DNA of 64,000 bases. It comes from Halisarca cf. caerulea (lineage: Eukaryota > Porifera > Demospongiae > Chondrillida > Halisarcidae). This document shows, in pieces, positions 1-23,403 of this stretch. Location: positions 6,340,859-6,404,858 of the forward strand of contig CAUJGJ010000242.1 of the NCBI GenBank assembly GCA_963170055.1. Direction: 5' to 3'. A program made the position numbers and the translations under genes. Positions within the stretch are counted from its first letter, which is position 1. Each line of letters opens with the position of its first letter. The notes under the pieces are model-generated. The model searched no databases, had not been told where the DNA came from, and saw only the letters and a list, made by a program, of their open reading frames with translations.

Positions 1-15
1 TCTATACTTACGTAA

Positions 16-51
16 CATAGATACTCTATACTTACGTATAGAGTATCTATG
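16..51. repeat. Perfect 15-bp palindrome with 6-base loop
   Basis: The arm CATAGATACTCTATA (16-30) is exactly inverted at 37-51 around the loop CTTACG. A related palindrome with one mismatch is at 29753-29784. The function is unknown; it may be a small hairpin element or the core of an inverted-repeat element. Confidence 0.8.
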
Positions 52-266
52 CTCCGACATACCTTGCTAGCGCTATCAAATGCCAAAGTTATTCTTTCCT
101 GTGGAATCACTTTCACTCACTTTAATCTAACCAACACCTGTACTTTTCATTTTGTTTGTCCATGCTCTAGTTGTCGCATGCATTAAATGGATGCATTAAA
201 AGAATGGATACGTACGTGATGAAAATGGCTACCACCACGTGGTAATGAGTAAAAGGATGAAGAATT

Positions 267-542
267 ATGATGATAAAGACAACCACAAAAAATGACGAGG
301 AAGACAAGAAGAGTGACCAGGAGTTGAAGCAGCACTTTGACCAAGGAGAATCGAGGAGGATGGTGGTAACAATTTTGGGAACCCCTACGCGAATTAGCAC
401 TGCTACCACCATACTGATTGATCAGTTTGCAAACGAAATGCTGCTTGTTCGAACTCCGGCCTTGCCTGGGAAGTATTTGTACTTCAACCCCAGTGTCCTA
501 GACCAGCGGTCACTGCCACCCATCTGCCTTGCCAGGCTCTAA
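267..542 (+). CDS. Hypothetical 91-codon ORF, possible terminal exon
   Basis: This open frame encodes a charged N-terminal third rich in K, D and E, then a more hydrophobic part ending in an R-T-P-A-L-P-G-K-Y stretch and C-L-A-R-L before a TAA stop. I recognise no family. The composition is not low-complexity and the frame stays open over 276 bases, so it could be a small gene or the 3' exon of a gene that starts left of the window. No clear splice acceptor or promoter was seen. An equally long opposing frame overlaps it, which lowers confidence. Confidence 0.25.
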   Translation: MMIKTTTKNDEEDKKSDQELKQHFDQGESRRMVVTILGTPTRISTATTILIDQFANEMLLVRTPALPGKYLYFNPSVLDQRSLPPICLARL

Positions 543-1188
543 GGAACACCCCAACACAGCCCCTGGCTGTCCATGGACTCCTATTTAAACCTGTGTCCGA
601 GGCTGGCTAGATAAGAGAATCATAAGTAGAGAGTAGTTTTAGGTTTAGTAAGTAGTAACTCTTATCTGGCTATTTTGTATCTTATTATTACTTGTGATTA
701 GTAATGATGAGGTTTCTCCCCCTTAATCATAAGTTTCCTGTATGATTCAAGTAATCTAGCCATTGAGTGTGATGTTTACGTTTTTGTTCTTGTTTTGCTG
801 TTGTGTTTGGTTTCGTGTAATGTATAGCCACGCCACATCCATTTGTGATGTTGGACCCTCAACCATTAGTAGTACTTTTCAACTCAGTTATGTACCATCC
901 GGCATATCATATCACATTGCTTCGGTAGAGTCACCATCATTCTCATACTAAGTGGTTGTAAAGCTTTCAGTATAGCAATAATAATAATGACGTACGTATT
1001 TGTTTGAATGTGCAATTGAACTAATGCTTGGCATCGTCATATTATGGGATGGCTAGCTAGGTAGATGGAAATATACAATTTCTTTTCCTTATTGTCTTAT
1101 CAGCTAGCAATATTCTTTAATTATTATTTGTGTGATTACAACTAAATGTGCGAATACTCGACTTACACAAGCCAACCAACTATAATAT
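543..1188. other. Intergenic, nothing recognised
   Basis: AT-rich spacer with short T-rich stretches and one 62-codon frame lacking any domain signature. I see no convincing coding, RNA or mobile feature. Confidence 0.5.
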
Positions 1189-1256
1189 TAGTCTGGCCTT
1201 GCCGACCCTTTCCGCCATTTATATGGTGGAAATTAAGGGTTGGCTACGCCAGACTA
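1189..1256. mobile_element. Short hairpin MITE with TAGTCTGGC ends
   Basis: TAGTCTGGC at 1189 is inverted as GCCAGACTA ending at 1256, and the inner arms (CCGACCCTT against AAGGGTTGG) also pair, so the whole 68 bases fold back. It lies about 540 bases upstream of HMT copy 1. Similar TAGTCTG/CAGACTA palindromes sit just upstream of copies 2 and 3 and at 37196-37325. Confidence 0.6.
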
Positions 1257-1383
1257 CTATATGCATGCATAATTTTTGTACTATTGTTGGTCCACTGCTG
1301 GGCATGTGTTGAGTAATAATTATGTTTTACGTTTTATTAAAAAATAATAATAATAATAATAAATAAAAAATAAAAAAATAAAA

Positions 1384-1549
1384 CCCACTTAACACAAACT
1401 CGCTTAACACAAAATTTTGGTTAATATGAAAGCAGACAATGTTCTCTGCAATGCCTTTAGTATTCCTAATTATTCTGATAATATGAAATTCTGATAACAC
1501 AAACACTTTTCATCAGTCCCTTAAGTTTCGTGTTAAGTGGGTTCCACTG
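1384..1549. mobile_element. Pogo-type MITE, left end damaged
   Basis: The right end reads TAAGTGGGTTCCACTG followed by TA, the usual end of a Tc1/mariner-pogo MITE. The left end has CCCACTTAACACAAA but lacks the outermost bases and abuts an (AAT)n/A-rich tract at 1339-1383. Confidence 0.55.
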
Positions 1550-1792
1550 TATAATACCTAGGTACATCTTACGCAACCGCCTGCACTCCACAAAATGGCT
1601 ACCAGTAAACATATGTCGCAGGCGAGGTCGCAGGTACTAGTACTAACTAACTAGTCTCGTACCCAGCCCCTTGCTGCCGGCCGCCTGCAATCCATGCAGT
1701 ATAGAATAGCTAGAGCCATCTGCTGGAGCACTGCAAGGCAATTGTGCTTGAGCAAGCTGCCTTGTCGCAGAGCTAAACAAAGTTTCGCAAAA

Positions 1793-7495
<5,703 letters not shown>

Positions 7496-8465
7496 CTCCT
7501 TGAATTTATTTTTATACTCATATTTGCATGCGCATAATTTATCTAGTAATACAGTAGTAGTGATACGTTTACGTTTACACAGCACTGCAGCTGTAGTTTC
7601 TTAATTATTGTTATGGTTGGTCAATATGTGTTTTATCAATATTATTAATTGTGAATATCATGGCTATCTCAACTAGATGAAATAGTGCCATTTTAATTGA
7701 GCACTTGTAATGCATGTCATATACTTAGACTTTCATCCTTCACATTGTCAAGTACACATGCAATATATTATAATAACTTGCCACACATGTATCTATTATT
7801 TTGAATTAATCTACAATTTGAGATAATTTTTTTGTGATATCCAGAAACTATTATAATGAAAATCTTATTATATAGCTAGAATATTAATGCATTAATTGGC
7901 AACAATTCATGTTACATCATGTTTTATATATAGAGATCAATGCAAACTACATAATTTATTCTGAATTATAATAATTATACAATCATATAATATGCATTGA
8001 CAAGCTATATATAATTATGGTGATATTATAATACAAAAACATAATATATTAACTATAACTATAATATTATTTAAATTTGCTATTAAATGTGCATGGTATC
8101 AAAGCCTCTATATTCAGGTGCATGGGTACAAAGTGTATGATTATACGTAAAGATATGTACTGTCATACTCGCACTGCACACAGATCTATCCTGTAAATGA
8201 CGTTAATTCTTGAATAATATATTAAACTATAATTTAGTTACTTTGAATTTCCTAAACTACGACCTGTGAATGACCAATGCAGCCTTGAAAAGTCCAAGGT
8301 TGATGCCTTGAGTCTCCCAAGTCCACTTCAGTTTAGGGCCCATATTGTGTATAAATTTGATGACCTCTTTAACAAATTAATACTGACACAGGCAAGTTAC
8401 AACATAAATTTCCATATTTATTATTAGTGCACAAATTCAATACAATATGCAACCAAAATTGGTCA
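7496..8465. other. AT-rich spacer between copy 1 and the Mutator element
   Basis: Very AT-rich DNA with many short homopolymer and TA runs. The first part (to about 7700) resembles the region after copy 2 (20137-20340), so it belongs to the duplicated unit. No gene or RNA was seen. Confidence 0.5.
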
Positions 8466-9138
8466 GGTATAATTTACGGACCACTACGGACCGGACCGGA
8501 CCGTCCGGTCCGTAAGTATGCTGATATAATTTACGGACCACAAGAAAAAGATGGGCGCTGACCACGTTGTCTGTTGTACCATAGAGGGTTTGTATTATCC
8601 ATGGTTGTACCAGAGAATGTATGGTTGTACATATGGCCTTGGAAGTTTGCAAATGAAGAACTTTAGGAGGTTAGTTGACCTGTGTTTAGTTGTGCAGCTA
8701 TTGCTACGGTTCCTGGTCCCGATTACTATAACCACCCTTTGTATAAGATACAAATATATATACTTATACAATTAAACCCTTATTGGAGGGTTCGTATTAT
8801 CTGTGACCTAAACGTCAGGCTTTGGAAGCACTTATCATTGGTATCAGCTAAAGCTCTAAGAAACACTAGCACTTTTCCAGTATTTGCAGATTCTTCAGCT
8901 AGGGGATGCAATGACCGGGATTAATGTGGCTTATCTTATTGTTGTATTTTATGATTATAAGTTTGTTTTAGTTTGTATTGACAAAGTGTCTTGGCTATTT
9001 AGCTATTTATTGTGGTAGTATTCAAGTTGAATAATTATGTTGACATGCATACTAATGATGTATATCAGCTATAGCTACATGGTTAAAATAGATGGAGTCA
9101 TTCAATAGTCATGATAATAAGTATGTGCATTCAGTTAG

Positions 9139-9846
9139 TCACAAGCATTTAACACACACAAATTGCTTTCTCATTCTTCTGCTCCACTGTACACATTTGA
9201 AATGAAACCACTCTGTGCAGTTGTCGCACTGAACCATGTCATCCACACACTCGGGCATCTTGCAGCTACAATATAGAGTTATCTGGAACACTTCTTCTTT
9301 GCATGTCTGCTGAGCTCTTCTTGACTTTGATAGTGGGAAAGACAGCAGCTCCTCATTGCTAATACAGAATTCCAGATGTGCCCTCATCTTCATCTGGTCA
9401 TAGCCATGGAACTTTGAAGAACCACTGCCCAACGAGTACAAGAAGGCAATGCTGAACAGTCCGCAATCCTTTCCTCCATGTTGTTGTTGGACTTTCAACC
9501 TCTTCACTGTCAGAACACCACCAACTGCTAGTTCTTTGTAAATAGCTGCCAATTGCTGTTGCAGTGATGTGGACAATTCTTCACTTGGGGCACTGTCCAA
9601 GAGGAGCACAAACCCACCGATGTTGGCTGAAGCAAGCCAGTGCTGATGCCCATTGTGATGAATTTGCATTGAATCTACCTGAGCTGACACTGGTTTGAAC
9701 CCATTTGTCTGTACCAGCAGAGATAGCTGGCATCCTGAAATGTGATCAAACTTTTGGAGGAGTAAACGCTGAGCAGCATTGATGTGGACATCTGTCAACA
9801 TTGCATTCATTACCAACTGTTCTCTGTCTTCAACTGTCATCCCCAT
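9139..9846 (-). CDS. C48-type (Ulp1-like) protease with C-terminal PHD finger
   Basis: The frame encodes 235 residues. The first part matches a Ulp1/SENP-type cysteine protease core: His69 in H-Q-H-W, Asp84 in L-L-D-S, Gln121/122, and Cys128 in K-D-C-G. C48 enzymes cleave SUMO or related modifiers. Residues about 193-234 form a PHD finger with the C-x-C, C-x2-C, H-x2-C, C-x2-C order and the W-F-H core, a domain that usually binds histone tails. It lies 230 bases beyond the transposase stop on the same strand. The bases between read as charged coding sequence broken by TGA (10077-10079), a frame change, and TAA (9871-9873). It was therefore probably once the C-terminal part of one long MULE protein. 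Protease activity and substrate are inferred. Confidence 0.75.
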   Translation of the reverse strand: MGMTVEDREQLVMNAMLTDVHINAAQRLLLQKFDHISGCQLSLLVQTNGFKPVSAQVDSMQIHHNGHQHWLASANIGGFVLLLDSAPSEELSTSLQQQLAAIYKELAVGGVLTVKRLKVQQQHGGKDCGLFSIAFLYSLGSGSSKFHGYDQMKMRAHLEFCISNEELLSFPLSKSRRAQQTCKEEVFQITLYCSCKMPECVDDMVQCDNCTEWFHFKCVQWSRRMRKQFVCVKCL

Positions 9847-10076
9847 TGACCATTGTATTTTCTTCTCAGGTTAGGCTACAGTATTCAAGTCAACAATAGA
9901 ATTGTTGGCAATCAAAGGATTGTTAAAAGTAACATTAAATTGACTGGGGTTGACTGAAGAGGCTGTACATGGCTGGGTGGGATTGAAAGTGCATCTGGAC
10001 CAGACACTGTACTCTTAATTTTGGCATCAGGAGCCGGCTCAATCTCATCTTCCTCAAGTGGACCTTTCCTACCCTT

Positions 10077-12129
10077 TCATCTATTTGATTTTGGTTTAGC
10101 ACTCCTCCTCAATTGTGTCATTGTGATTCGTTTTGATTTTGCTGGCATTTCAATGCCCATGTATAGCTTTGCTGCCATTATGTGGTAGCACATTGTCTTC
10201 GCTGGACAAGTACAGGATGGCTTTGGGAAAAGCTTTACTGCATGTGTATCTGATGTACCTTGCACAACAAATGTCTTCAAGTCAGCTTGATACAAGCACT
10301 TCTTGTTCTGCACAATCAGTTGTGCTCTAGCCAGTTGGCTTGCTGGGAATGGGTTGGCTTCCTGTCCTTACCTTTTCACATTATCCTCAGATTGAGCTGT
10401 CGTCTCTTCATCATCATCATTGGAATTATTTGGTGTTTGTTTGCCTTCAGTAGGTGCCGTCTCTCCCAATACGTCATCTGGTAGAGCTACTATATCCTCT
10501 TCTTCACTGGTGTGATTTGAGTAATCTTCACTGGGTACCACTTCCCTCTGAGCTTCAACAAGTCTCTTCTCCAACAATCTCTCTGTAATTTCCTCTGGAG
10601 CATAACAGTACTGCAAGTCCATATCGCATAGTTCAATCTCCAGGGACTGGAAAGTGCTGAGTAGTTGGTATTTCCCCAGCCCAGCCAAACCTCTCTGAAT
10701 CTCATTGTTGTAATAACACTGCAGATAGTACAGTGAAAGAACCAGGGAATCAATGCAGCTTTCTTTTCTCTCTGTGAGGTTTTTCAGCAGTGTGTTGAAA
10801 CCCTCGCTCTGATTGGTGGTGACACCACTGTAACCGTTGTAAATACCAAGTGGCTCCAGTATCCAACGACCAGCAGCAGATGTCACCTCTGGGTCAATTT
10901 GGTGATCGAAGTACTCCACAAATGGTTGGCTCCACTTCTGGCTGATGACACTGTACTTTTGCCTGTACTCCTCCTCTGATGTTGACATCAGCAGTTCTTT
11001 TAGATCACGGATATACACAGAGCAGTCACTGGTTGTTGCACCGTGTTTTCTTAGCCAGTACCTGGCCCCAGACTGGAGGTGATTCCAGCAGCAAAGGTGA
11101 TGAACCTGAGGTAATCGCTTTGATATTGCCTTGATGATATTGCCCTCACCATCGGTCACCAGGGGTGCTCCCTTAATCTCCGGCACTTCCTTTGCAACAA
11201 ACTCCATGAGTATCTCGTGTGCAAACTGAGTTCTTTTCTCGTGAATTAGGAAGGCTGCAGGCATCACTGGTGCATCTTCAAACAGAGTGTGTCGGAAAAG
11301 AAGTGGTGACACATAGAAATCACCCAGATTGTATGTTGTGTCGTATGACAGAAGCTGTGATTGAGGTCCACTGGTGCTCAAAACTGACCGCAGCTCCTGA
11401 AGCATTCCTCTATGAGCCAGTACAACCCCCAGCTCGGGCACAAGAAACAGCCTGTGTGTGAAGTCATTGATGTCCAGCGTTAGCTCAACTAGGTTAAAAA
11501 GATCATCTTGTGTATATCTCTTCTTCTTTCTTGCATGTGCCTGTGCATTTTTCACCTGCTCAGGATTCCTTGGCTTCATTGTTGCCTCATGAGTAAATGG
11601 TACACTTGTGGTTGCAATCTTCTCTTTGTAGTGCAAGGAGGGGTCCTTACAAGTCTCTGCCGCTTCTTTGATCACACTTGGTGCTGTTCTGATATATGGA
11701 CGGCTATTCTTGGCATTCCCATGTGGGTAGATTATTCCTTTGTCTGGTACTGTGCCTGCAAATGGAGTAGGGTAAAGTTAAGAAAATGTACACGTAAATG
11801 GTCACACACTGAAGAGATACTTATAGAGCTTATGCATTTGACGTCACACTTTAGACATGACGTCAAAATTTTGGGGGGAAGCTTGAGTATTACAGTGAAT
11901 GACTGCCACTCAAGATATACACATAGATTTGATGCATGTAAATGGGCAAGGGGGGCAAAACAATACTAACGAAAAACATGGGCGAATGCCCCCCTTGCCC
12001 CCCAAGGCCAATTTTCACACTCAAGTAGGGCCTTCTTCATAGTAATACAATGAGTGCCTGTGTGTATACATGTGCACACGTGTGTACGTGCGTGCGTGCA
12101 TGCGTGTGTGTGTGTGTGTATGTGTGTGT

Positions 12130-12205
<76 letters not shown>

Positions 12206-14050
12206 ACGACCAGATATACGTATTATGGAGTGCAGGAGTATACGTACTTAACTAGGACATGCCCCCCTAGGGAAATTTTGAGTTTCTAGTACCGTTTTCA
12301 CATGGGCACCTGAAGCGAGTCGAACCCGGGTTATTTTAACCCGGGTTCGCTCCCGGATTCGACCCACTTTCCATTCACATGCGGGGTCAGTTTTGTACGG
12401 AAGTGAAAGATGGCGGGCGTTCTTTATCATTGTTTAGTTTAATTCTAGATACGAAGCTCGTAGGAGAGCCAGACGATTCAGCAATACAATTTTTAGAAGT
12501 CGTATACCAACATATTCAGTTCATTCAAGCTTCCTTTCTTCTTCTCTTCACTCGGTCACCGTTCGCTGGCTGATGCGATCTTTCTAGAGACGACTATTTC
12601 TCTTATTGCGTCTTTAAGCTGTCCGTGGATCGTTTCCTTTCTCCAAATCTCCAGTAAAGCTTCGATTTCGTCGTCTGTCCACATTCCGCCATGTTTAACC
12701 CACTTCTAACCCACTTGCAAGTGGGTCGAACCCTACTGCTTAGGTGGGTTCGACCCAGGTTTGTGATGTCATGTGAATGCGTTAACTCGGGTTCAACCCG
12801 GGTTCGACCTGCATTATTAGGCGCATGTGAAAACGGTATATAGGTTATACAAGGTTGTATTTGAGGCCATTTTAGATCATTCAAGGTAAATTTTGACACT
12901 CAAGTAGGGCCTACTCCATAGTAATTTGTATTGCAGTTGAAATTTTTTGGGGGGGATGGAAGCTTCCCCGCACTGGATAGAACCCTGCAAGTTTTTCCAA
13001 CATGAGATACATTTGTAATGAGCTATGATGTATGGTATGTATCTAGGAGTATATCAATGTCCAGATTGTAGAGTGCTTACCATCAGCACACACAAACGCA
13101 CACACGTACAACACACATGCACGCGCGCGTACACACAGTTTTGGTTACACCGAGATTTATTTTGGTCCAGGAACTCACCTAAGTACTGAATAAGTGTTCC
13201 TTGAGCACCCTTTGGGTCACCGGAGAGGTTGTACACAACTTTTCTGAAGGCATTGTTCTTCACAGGACCACTCTCACTTTCAACAAGAAGAACAAAGTAT
13301 GTCTTCACGACAATGGGGCTAGCACTTGGAAGATGCTTCCGTCCATTTTGATACCAGCAGTATCCGTCAGCCTTCCAGTCACCTGCATAGTATTAGTTAT
13401 TGTTTTGAACCTTGTGCTGAACACATGTAATGTATTACTTCATTTCCTTTTATGTATATTATATATATTATATTATATTCCTTTATTATGTGCATTTACT
13501 ATAATGAGAATGACCTTTAGACAGTTTCGGCAATGATGCATGAGACTATAATTACCTATTAATAGTTTTGGCTTGCTATGTACCAGGCTGCTCAAGGGCG
13601 TGAAGAAATGAGCAATCAAACTTATGGTCACACCCACTGTAAGTTGCAGGTGTGAGGCAGGTCTAGAATGAAAGTGCAGTTATAACTTTGAAAGGTTATT
13701 CATTGCAAATCCGGATTCACTCAAAATTTTGATGTTTTAAGAGCAATATAAGAAGTCGAAAGTCAAAAGTATTGAATAAATTGTTGGCTGATTGTGAAAT
13801 CCTAAAATGGAGGGTATTACTCCCGCATTTCTCAACCCTGTTTAGTTAGTACGTAGTAATACAAAATTGCGCATGTAAGCTTACCTTGTTTACCAGAGTT
13901 GTAGTAGAGGAAAACAGTTCCTCCTTCAGGACGGACGGGTGGTAAGGTCGTAGCATTTTCCTTGCATTCAATATAATCGCGAGCACTTGAGGGAGTAATT
14001 TCTTGCGTCGTTCTTACTATCACAGGTACTTCCACGCTTGTAGGGTCCAT
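10077..14050 (-). CDS. Mutator-like transposase with SWIM zinc finger (4 exons)
   Basis: Minus-strand exons 13885-14050, 13179-13382, 10372-11755 and 10077-10338 join with consistent phases to 671 residues. The N-terminal part has a D-G-Y-C-W-Y motif typical of a DNA-binding module. The large exon carries the DDE core: Asp in S-Y-D-T-T-Y (about 262), Asp in V-T-D-G-E-G (about 325), C-C-W-N-H (about 345-349), and Glu in N-Q-S-E-G-F-N (about 441). The last exon has a SWIM finger, C-T-C then C-Y-H (about 627-637). This order (DDE core, then SWIM) is that of MULE transposases, which cut and paste the element. After the TGA stop the same frame continues with charged residues, so the stop may be a nonsense change of an Arg codon. 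All catalytic residues remain. Confidence 0.82.
12102..12204. repeat. (TG)n microsatellite inside the MULE intron
   Basis: TG array with short TGTA interruptions at its left side. Confidence 0.95.
12292..12836. mobile_element. TA-flanked TIR element nested in the MULE
   Basis: The ends CCGTTTTCACATG and CATGTGAAAACGG are inverted repeats with TA duplications at 12290-12291 and 12837-12838. Subterminal GAACCCGGGTT motifs occur several times in both orientations. The element is 545 bp and keeps a short Myb/SANT-like exon (12556-12684, minus strand), so it is an internally deleted copy of a coding transposon. Confidence 0.8.
12556..12684 (-). pseudogene. Myb/SANT-like DNA-binding remnant
   Basis: Starting at the ATG at 12684, this 42-residue frame begins [14 protein letters not shown] and continues with a Q-L-K-D-A-I-R-E helix, then TGA at 12556-12558. 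The W-T-D-x-E-x-x-A-L-L-x-x-W pattern is the first helix of Myb/SANT-like (trihelix) domains common in DNA transposons. Only this exon remains in the 545-bp element. Confidence 0.5.
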
Positions 14051-14532
14051 GTTAGGATGTTAGCGCAGCTAGTAACTGCTGGCTTTATATACCCACGGGT
14101 ACTAACACTTCAGCAGCACATGGCAACATCACTATGCAACTCCTTGTTAGCACTATTATCACTTATGAGCGCTTGATGCAGTAAACAGCTAGACAGAAAA
14201 GCTACTTTACAATATTTTCCCTGTGATACTGTGGGATTATTATCTTCTAATCGTGCATAAGTTTCGTTCTCGTTCTAAAAAGATTTTCTTGGTCCGAAAA
14301 TTATACCGCCGGTCCGAGTTTTATACCGAATCGGCCATTTTTCGGACCGCCCTATACTTTGTATGGGTCCGGTCCGGTCCGTCGCGGTCCGTAAAATATA
14401 CCCAACCCCAAAATTATGGCATGCACACTGCCTATCTGTACAATATACACAATAACTTTGAAATATTTTATCTTTTAATGTACATATAGAACGTATAGTG
14501 GAACATTCGTGCCCCGAAGAATCCGTGGATGC

Positions 14533-14553
14533 TAGTCTGACGTGGCCAGACTA
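14533..14553. promoter_or_regulatory. Palindrome upstream of HMT copy 2
   Basis: TAGTCTGACGTGGCCAGACTA, one base longer than 20 in full, is a near-perfect palindrome (TAGTCTG against CAGACTA). It ends 44 bases before the start codon. The same motif lies at 20577-20597 before copy 3. It may be a collapsed MITE or a transcription-factor site. Confidence 0.4.
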
Positions 14554-14597
14554 TTGTGACGTAAAGGTACGTAATACTCAAAATATTTCCTGAAAAA

Positions 14598-20136
<5,539 letters not shown>

Positions 20137-20474
20137 TGACTCCTTGAATTTGTTTTTATACTCACGTTTGCATGGACATAATTTGTCTAGTAATAATATT
20201 ATGCTTACTTTTACAAAGCTACAGCTGCTTATTAATTGTTACTGTTGGTCGACATGTGTTTTATCAATAATAATATATTATAATTATATGAGTATCATTG
20301 CTGGATGATGATCATCAACTGGATGAAATAGTGTGTCGTTTTATTGAGCACTTGTATACTTAATGCATGTATGTCGTGTATATGTCAGACTTGCATCTTT
20401 CACAAGAACACATGCATGCAATAAATTGCCACACATTGTTGTCTAAAATTAAATGTAGTATATGATACAGAACG

Positions 20475-20479
<5 letters not shown>

Positions 20480-20510
<31 letters not shown>

Positions 20511-20522
20511 TGTATATATATA
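20480..20522. repeat. (TA)n microsatellite upstream of copy 3
   Basis: TA array just upstream of the third HMT copy, about 115 bases before its start codon. Confidence 0.9.
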
Positions 20523-20576
20523 GCGGTATTACAGAGGATAATTTAATAAATTAAAAATGCAGGCGCCGTGGGATGC

Positions 20577-20597
20577 TAGTCTGGCGTGGCCAGACGA
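20577..20597. promoter_or_regulatory. Palindrome upstream of HMT copy 3
   Basis: TAGTCTGGC/GCCAGAC palindrome corresponding to the one at 14533-14553, about 40 bases before the start codon of the pseudogene. Confidence 0.4.
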
Positions 20598-22014
20598 GTG
20601 TTATGTTGCGACATATGCATGCGGCATTGCTGGGAAAATGGCAACCAGGAACGTGCTACAGTCTGACGTTTGGAAAAAGCAGGGAATTGTCGTTCTTGAC
20701 AGCGCGCGGTCTTGGGACGGAATTAGACGACAAGGGATTCCCAATAAATGTAAGGGTTTCTTCTCACAATTATTATGTTCAATGACAAGCTCATTGCTAG
20801 GGCCCGACGAAGTAGATAGAGAATTAATCAAAATCTTTTAGCAATTATCGACATCATAGTAGTATACATAGTGTATGTACGGCTGAGTAGTTCGGGACAG
20901 CAAGGTAATTTGGAACAATGTTTTACAAATGCTACCTTTGAGCTGTCGAATTGTGTTTGCCACTCCGCGAGACTTTTACCGCTGTTGAAGTGCTACCTTA
21001 CAGAGACGACTCTCACTTGAAACAGTGAGCAGCTCGAAGTTGGGCTACTGTACCTTCATTCAATAGCTCTGAATTACCCCCCAAAACCCCCATTACCCTG
21101 TTGTATAGCCTGTGAAGTTGCAGTATGTTTAAGCTTACCTCTCTTTTCAACAGAGTAGTCCAGTATGGAGTGCCAGTGTCCTGCAGAGCAATCCCGAGGT
21201 GGTTAGAGACATTCACTTGGACTTCCTCAGAGCTGGAGCTGAAGTGACTGTCATCATCACGGTAACATTTTCAGTGTGATCCTATAAGTTTTTCTCACTT
21301 TATTCGTATAAAATGTGCTATATTTGAATAAATTTGGAGCTGGGGGAGGACAAATGAGGTTTGAAACTATTTCAGAGGAAGTATTAAAGAGATGAAATGT
21401 TATTGGGTATAGGGGGTGAAGGTGCAAATCCACCCATTACTGAGGAATTTATTTTTTATTTCACCTACAGTAAAGGTGCTTATAGACCACCTTTAAAGCA
21501 GACTAACAATAAAAGTGGATATTCTCTATGTAAAATGTAAAAACATATTACTGTAACAGTTAATATATAATTCTTTCATTCATAGATTTCTACCAATTTG
21601 AAATTTAAAAGTGATGATCTTAGACTAATGAACGATTCCTTTAGTATACAATTAAATGAAGTAGATGATATGCAGATGTGTGCTGGGATTGTGTGTGTTT
21701 TACCAATCTTAGTATAATTATATTATCTTGACATTTCCACTAGAATAATTCAATTCTACCTACCATAGGCCAGTGTTGAGATGTTCTGTAAGCATCTCAA
21801 TATGACAGAGGATGAGGCTAAAGAAGTGATAAAACTTTCAGTGAGAGTGGCTAGAGAAGCTTGTGACATTTACATGAAGGAGAATCCTGAGAGTCCACGT
21901 CCTCTGATTGCTGGATCCATTGGTCCTTACGGCTCTTGTAAAGTTGAATTTGTGAAGGATGGCAAAGCTTCAACATATAATACTGGGGTATATGTTGACT
22001 CAGTTCCCAAAGAG

Positions 22015-22262
<248 letters not shown>

Positions 22263-23000
22263 ACAGAAGGCACACTTTACATACTTTGTATACCTACAAT
22301 CTAACCCACAGACAATGAAGGAGTTCCACAGGCCGAGGATTGAGTGTTGAGTGAAAATGTCGACCTTTTGGTCATTGAGGCCATTCCTGTTCAGGTTTTT
22401 GATGATGCAGTGTTTTATTTCCCTAACATGTGTGCATGTACAATCTCCTAATGTTTGTACCTCTATAGACTCACTCATTTTAATTTTGAGTGCATACTAC
22501 ACATTCCGCACAGTTACATATTATGTACATATGTGATATACAATGTGTTGCCAACAGGTACTATTTTGACTCCTTTTCCACCCATGGCAGTCTACACTAC
22601 ATACATCTGTGTACATAAGTTGGCATAAATGTGTCTGACTCAATAGTTCAGTGCTTTTGCAGTAGGTTATGTGTAATATGTGTGCATTTGATGTGTCTTC
22701 ATAGTCTGCGACTGACGGGGAAGTGGTCGTATCACAAGTTCGCTTTCCTTCTTTCTTAGCTGGAAGCAGAAGTTATTGTTGATCTTTTGAAGGATTATCC
22801 TGAAGCAAAAGCATGGGTGTGCACGTGCTTCGACTGTAAGGTATGAATTCACCAACTACGTGTGTGTGGCTTTCCTTTCGGTTTGGAGTTGTTTCGCTGT
22901 AGTGTGTGGATTCAATCTGTGCACAGCACACACTTGCATATATGTATGTGCACACATGCAGGAACCATACACGCATGCACGTACACATGCATGCACATAT

Positions 23001-23018
23001 GCACACACACACGCACGT

Positions 23019-23070
<52 letters not shown>
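23001..23070. repeat. (CA)n microsatellite, intron 5 of copy 3
   Basis: CA array at the position matching those in copies 1 and 2. Confidence 0.93.
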
Positions 23071-23074
<4 letters not shown>

Positions 23075-23403
23075 ACGCACAAGCACAAGCACATATGGCA
23101 TGTGCAATTTGGCAGTGTAAATGAAATGTAAAATAATAAATTTACATATATTAATTGGATGTGTGCCGTAAGAATGTACTATATCGCATAGGGTAACATT
23201 CGCTTATTAATTGTATGTATTAGAATGATATATACAGAAACCTGTCATGGTGAGGTGTTTGCTGATGCAATAGCTTCTGTGTCTAAAAGTGACCAAGTGA
23301 TAGGAGTTGGAGTCAACTGCACACCTCCAGAGTATATAGAGGTATTGAATACAGGTGTGGGTAGTTTTCTTCCTATGTGTTGTTACCAATGTACCTATTG
23401 TAT

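Larger units (their letters stand above)
8466..14402 (-). mobile_element. Mutator-like (MULE) DNA transposon
   Basis: The left end has TTTACGGACCACTACGGACC and the right end, read on the minus strand, has TTTACGGACCGCGACGGACC, each followed by GGACCGGACC. These form imperfect inverted repeats of about 35 bases, with more GGTCCG motifs just inside. No exact target duplication could be fixed. The element separates HMT copies 1 and 2 and is absent between 2 and 3. It carries a four-exon transposase and a C48 protease-PHD frame, both on the minus strand. Its second transposase intron holds a TA-flanked element (12292-12836) and a TG array. The total is about 5.9 kb. Confidence 0.8.

Noticed and set aside
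12300..12380. Possible tRNA or SINE from GGTTCGA-like boxes
   Set aside because: The GTTCGAAC-like motifs repeat many times in both orientations as subterminal repeats of the TA-flanked element; no cloverleaf or A box was found.
13054..13308. Separate small minus-strand gene at 13054-13308
   Set aside because: It is the second exon of the MULE transposase read past its splice donor.
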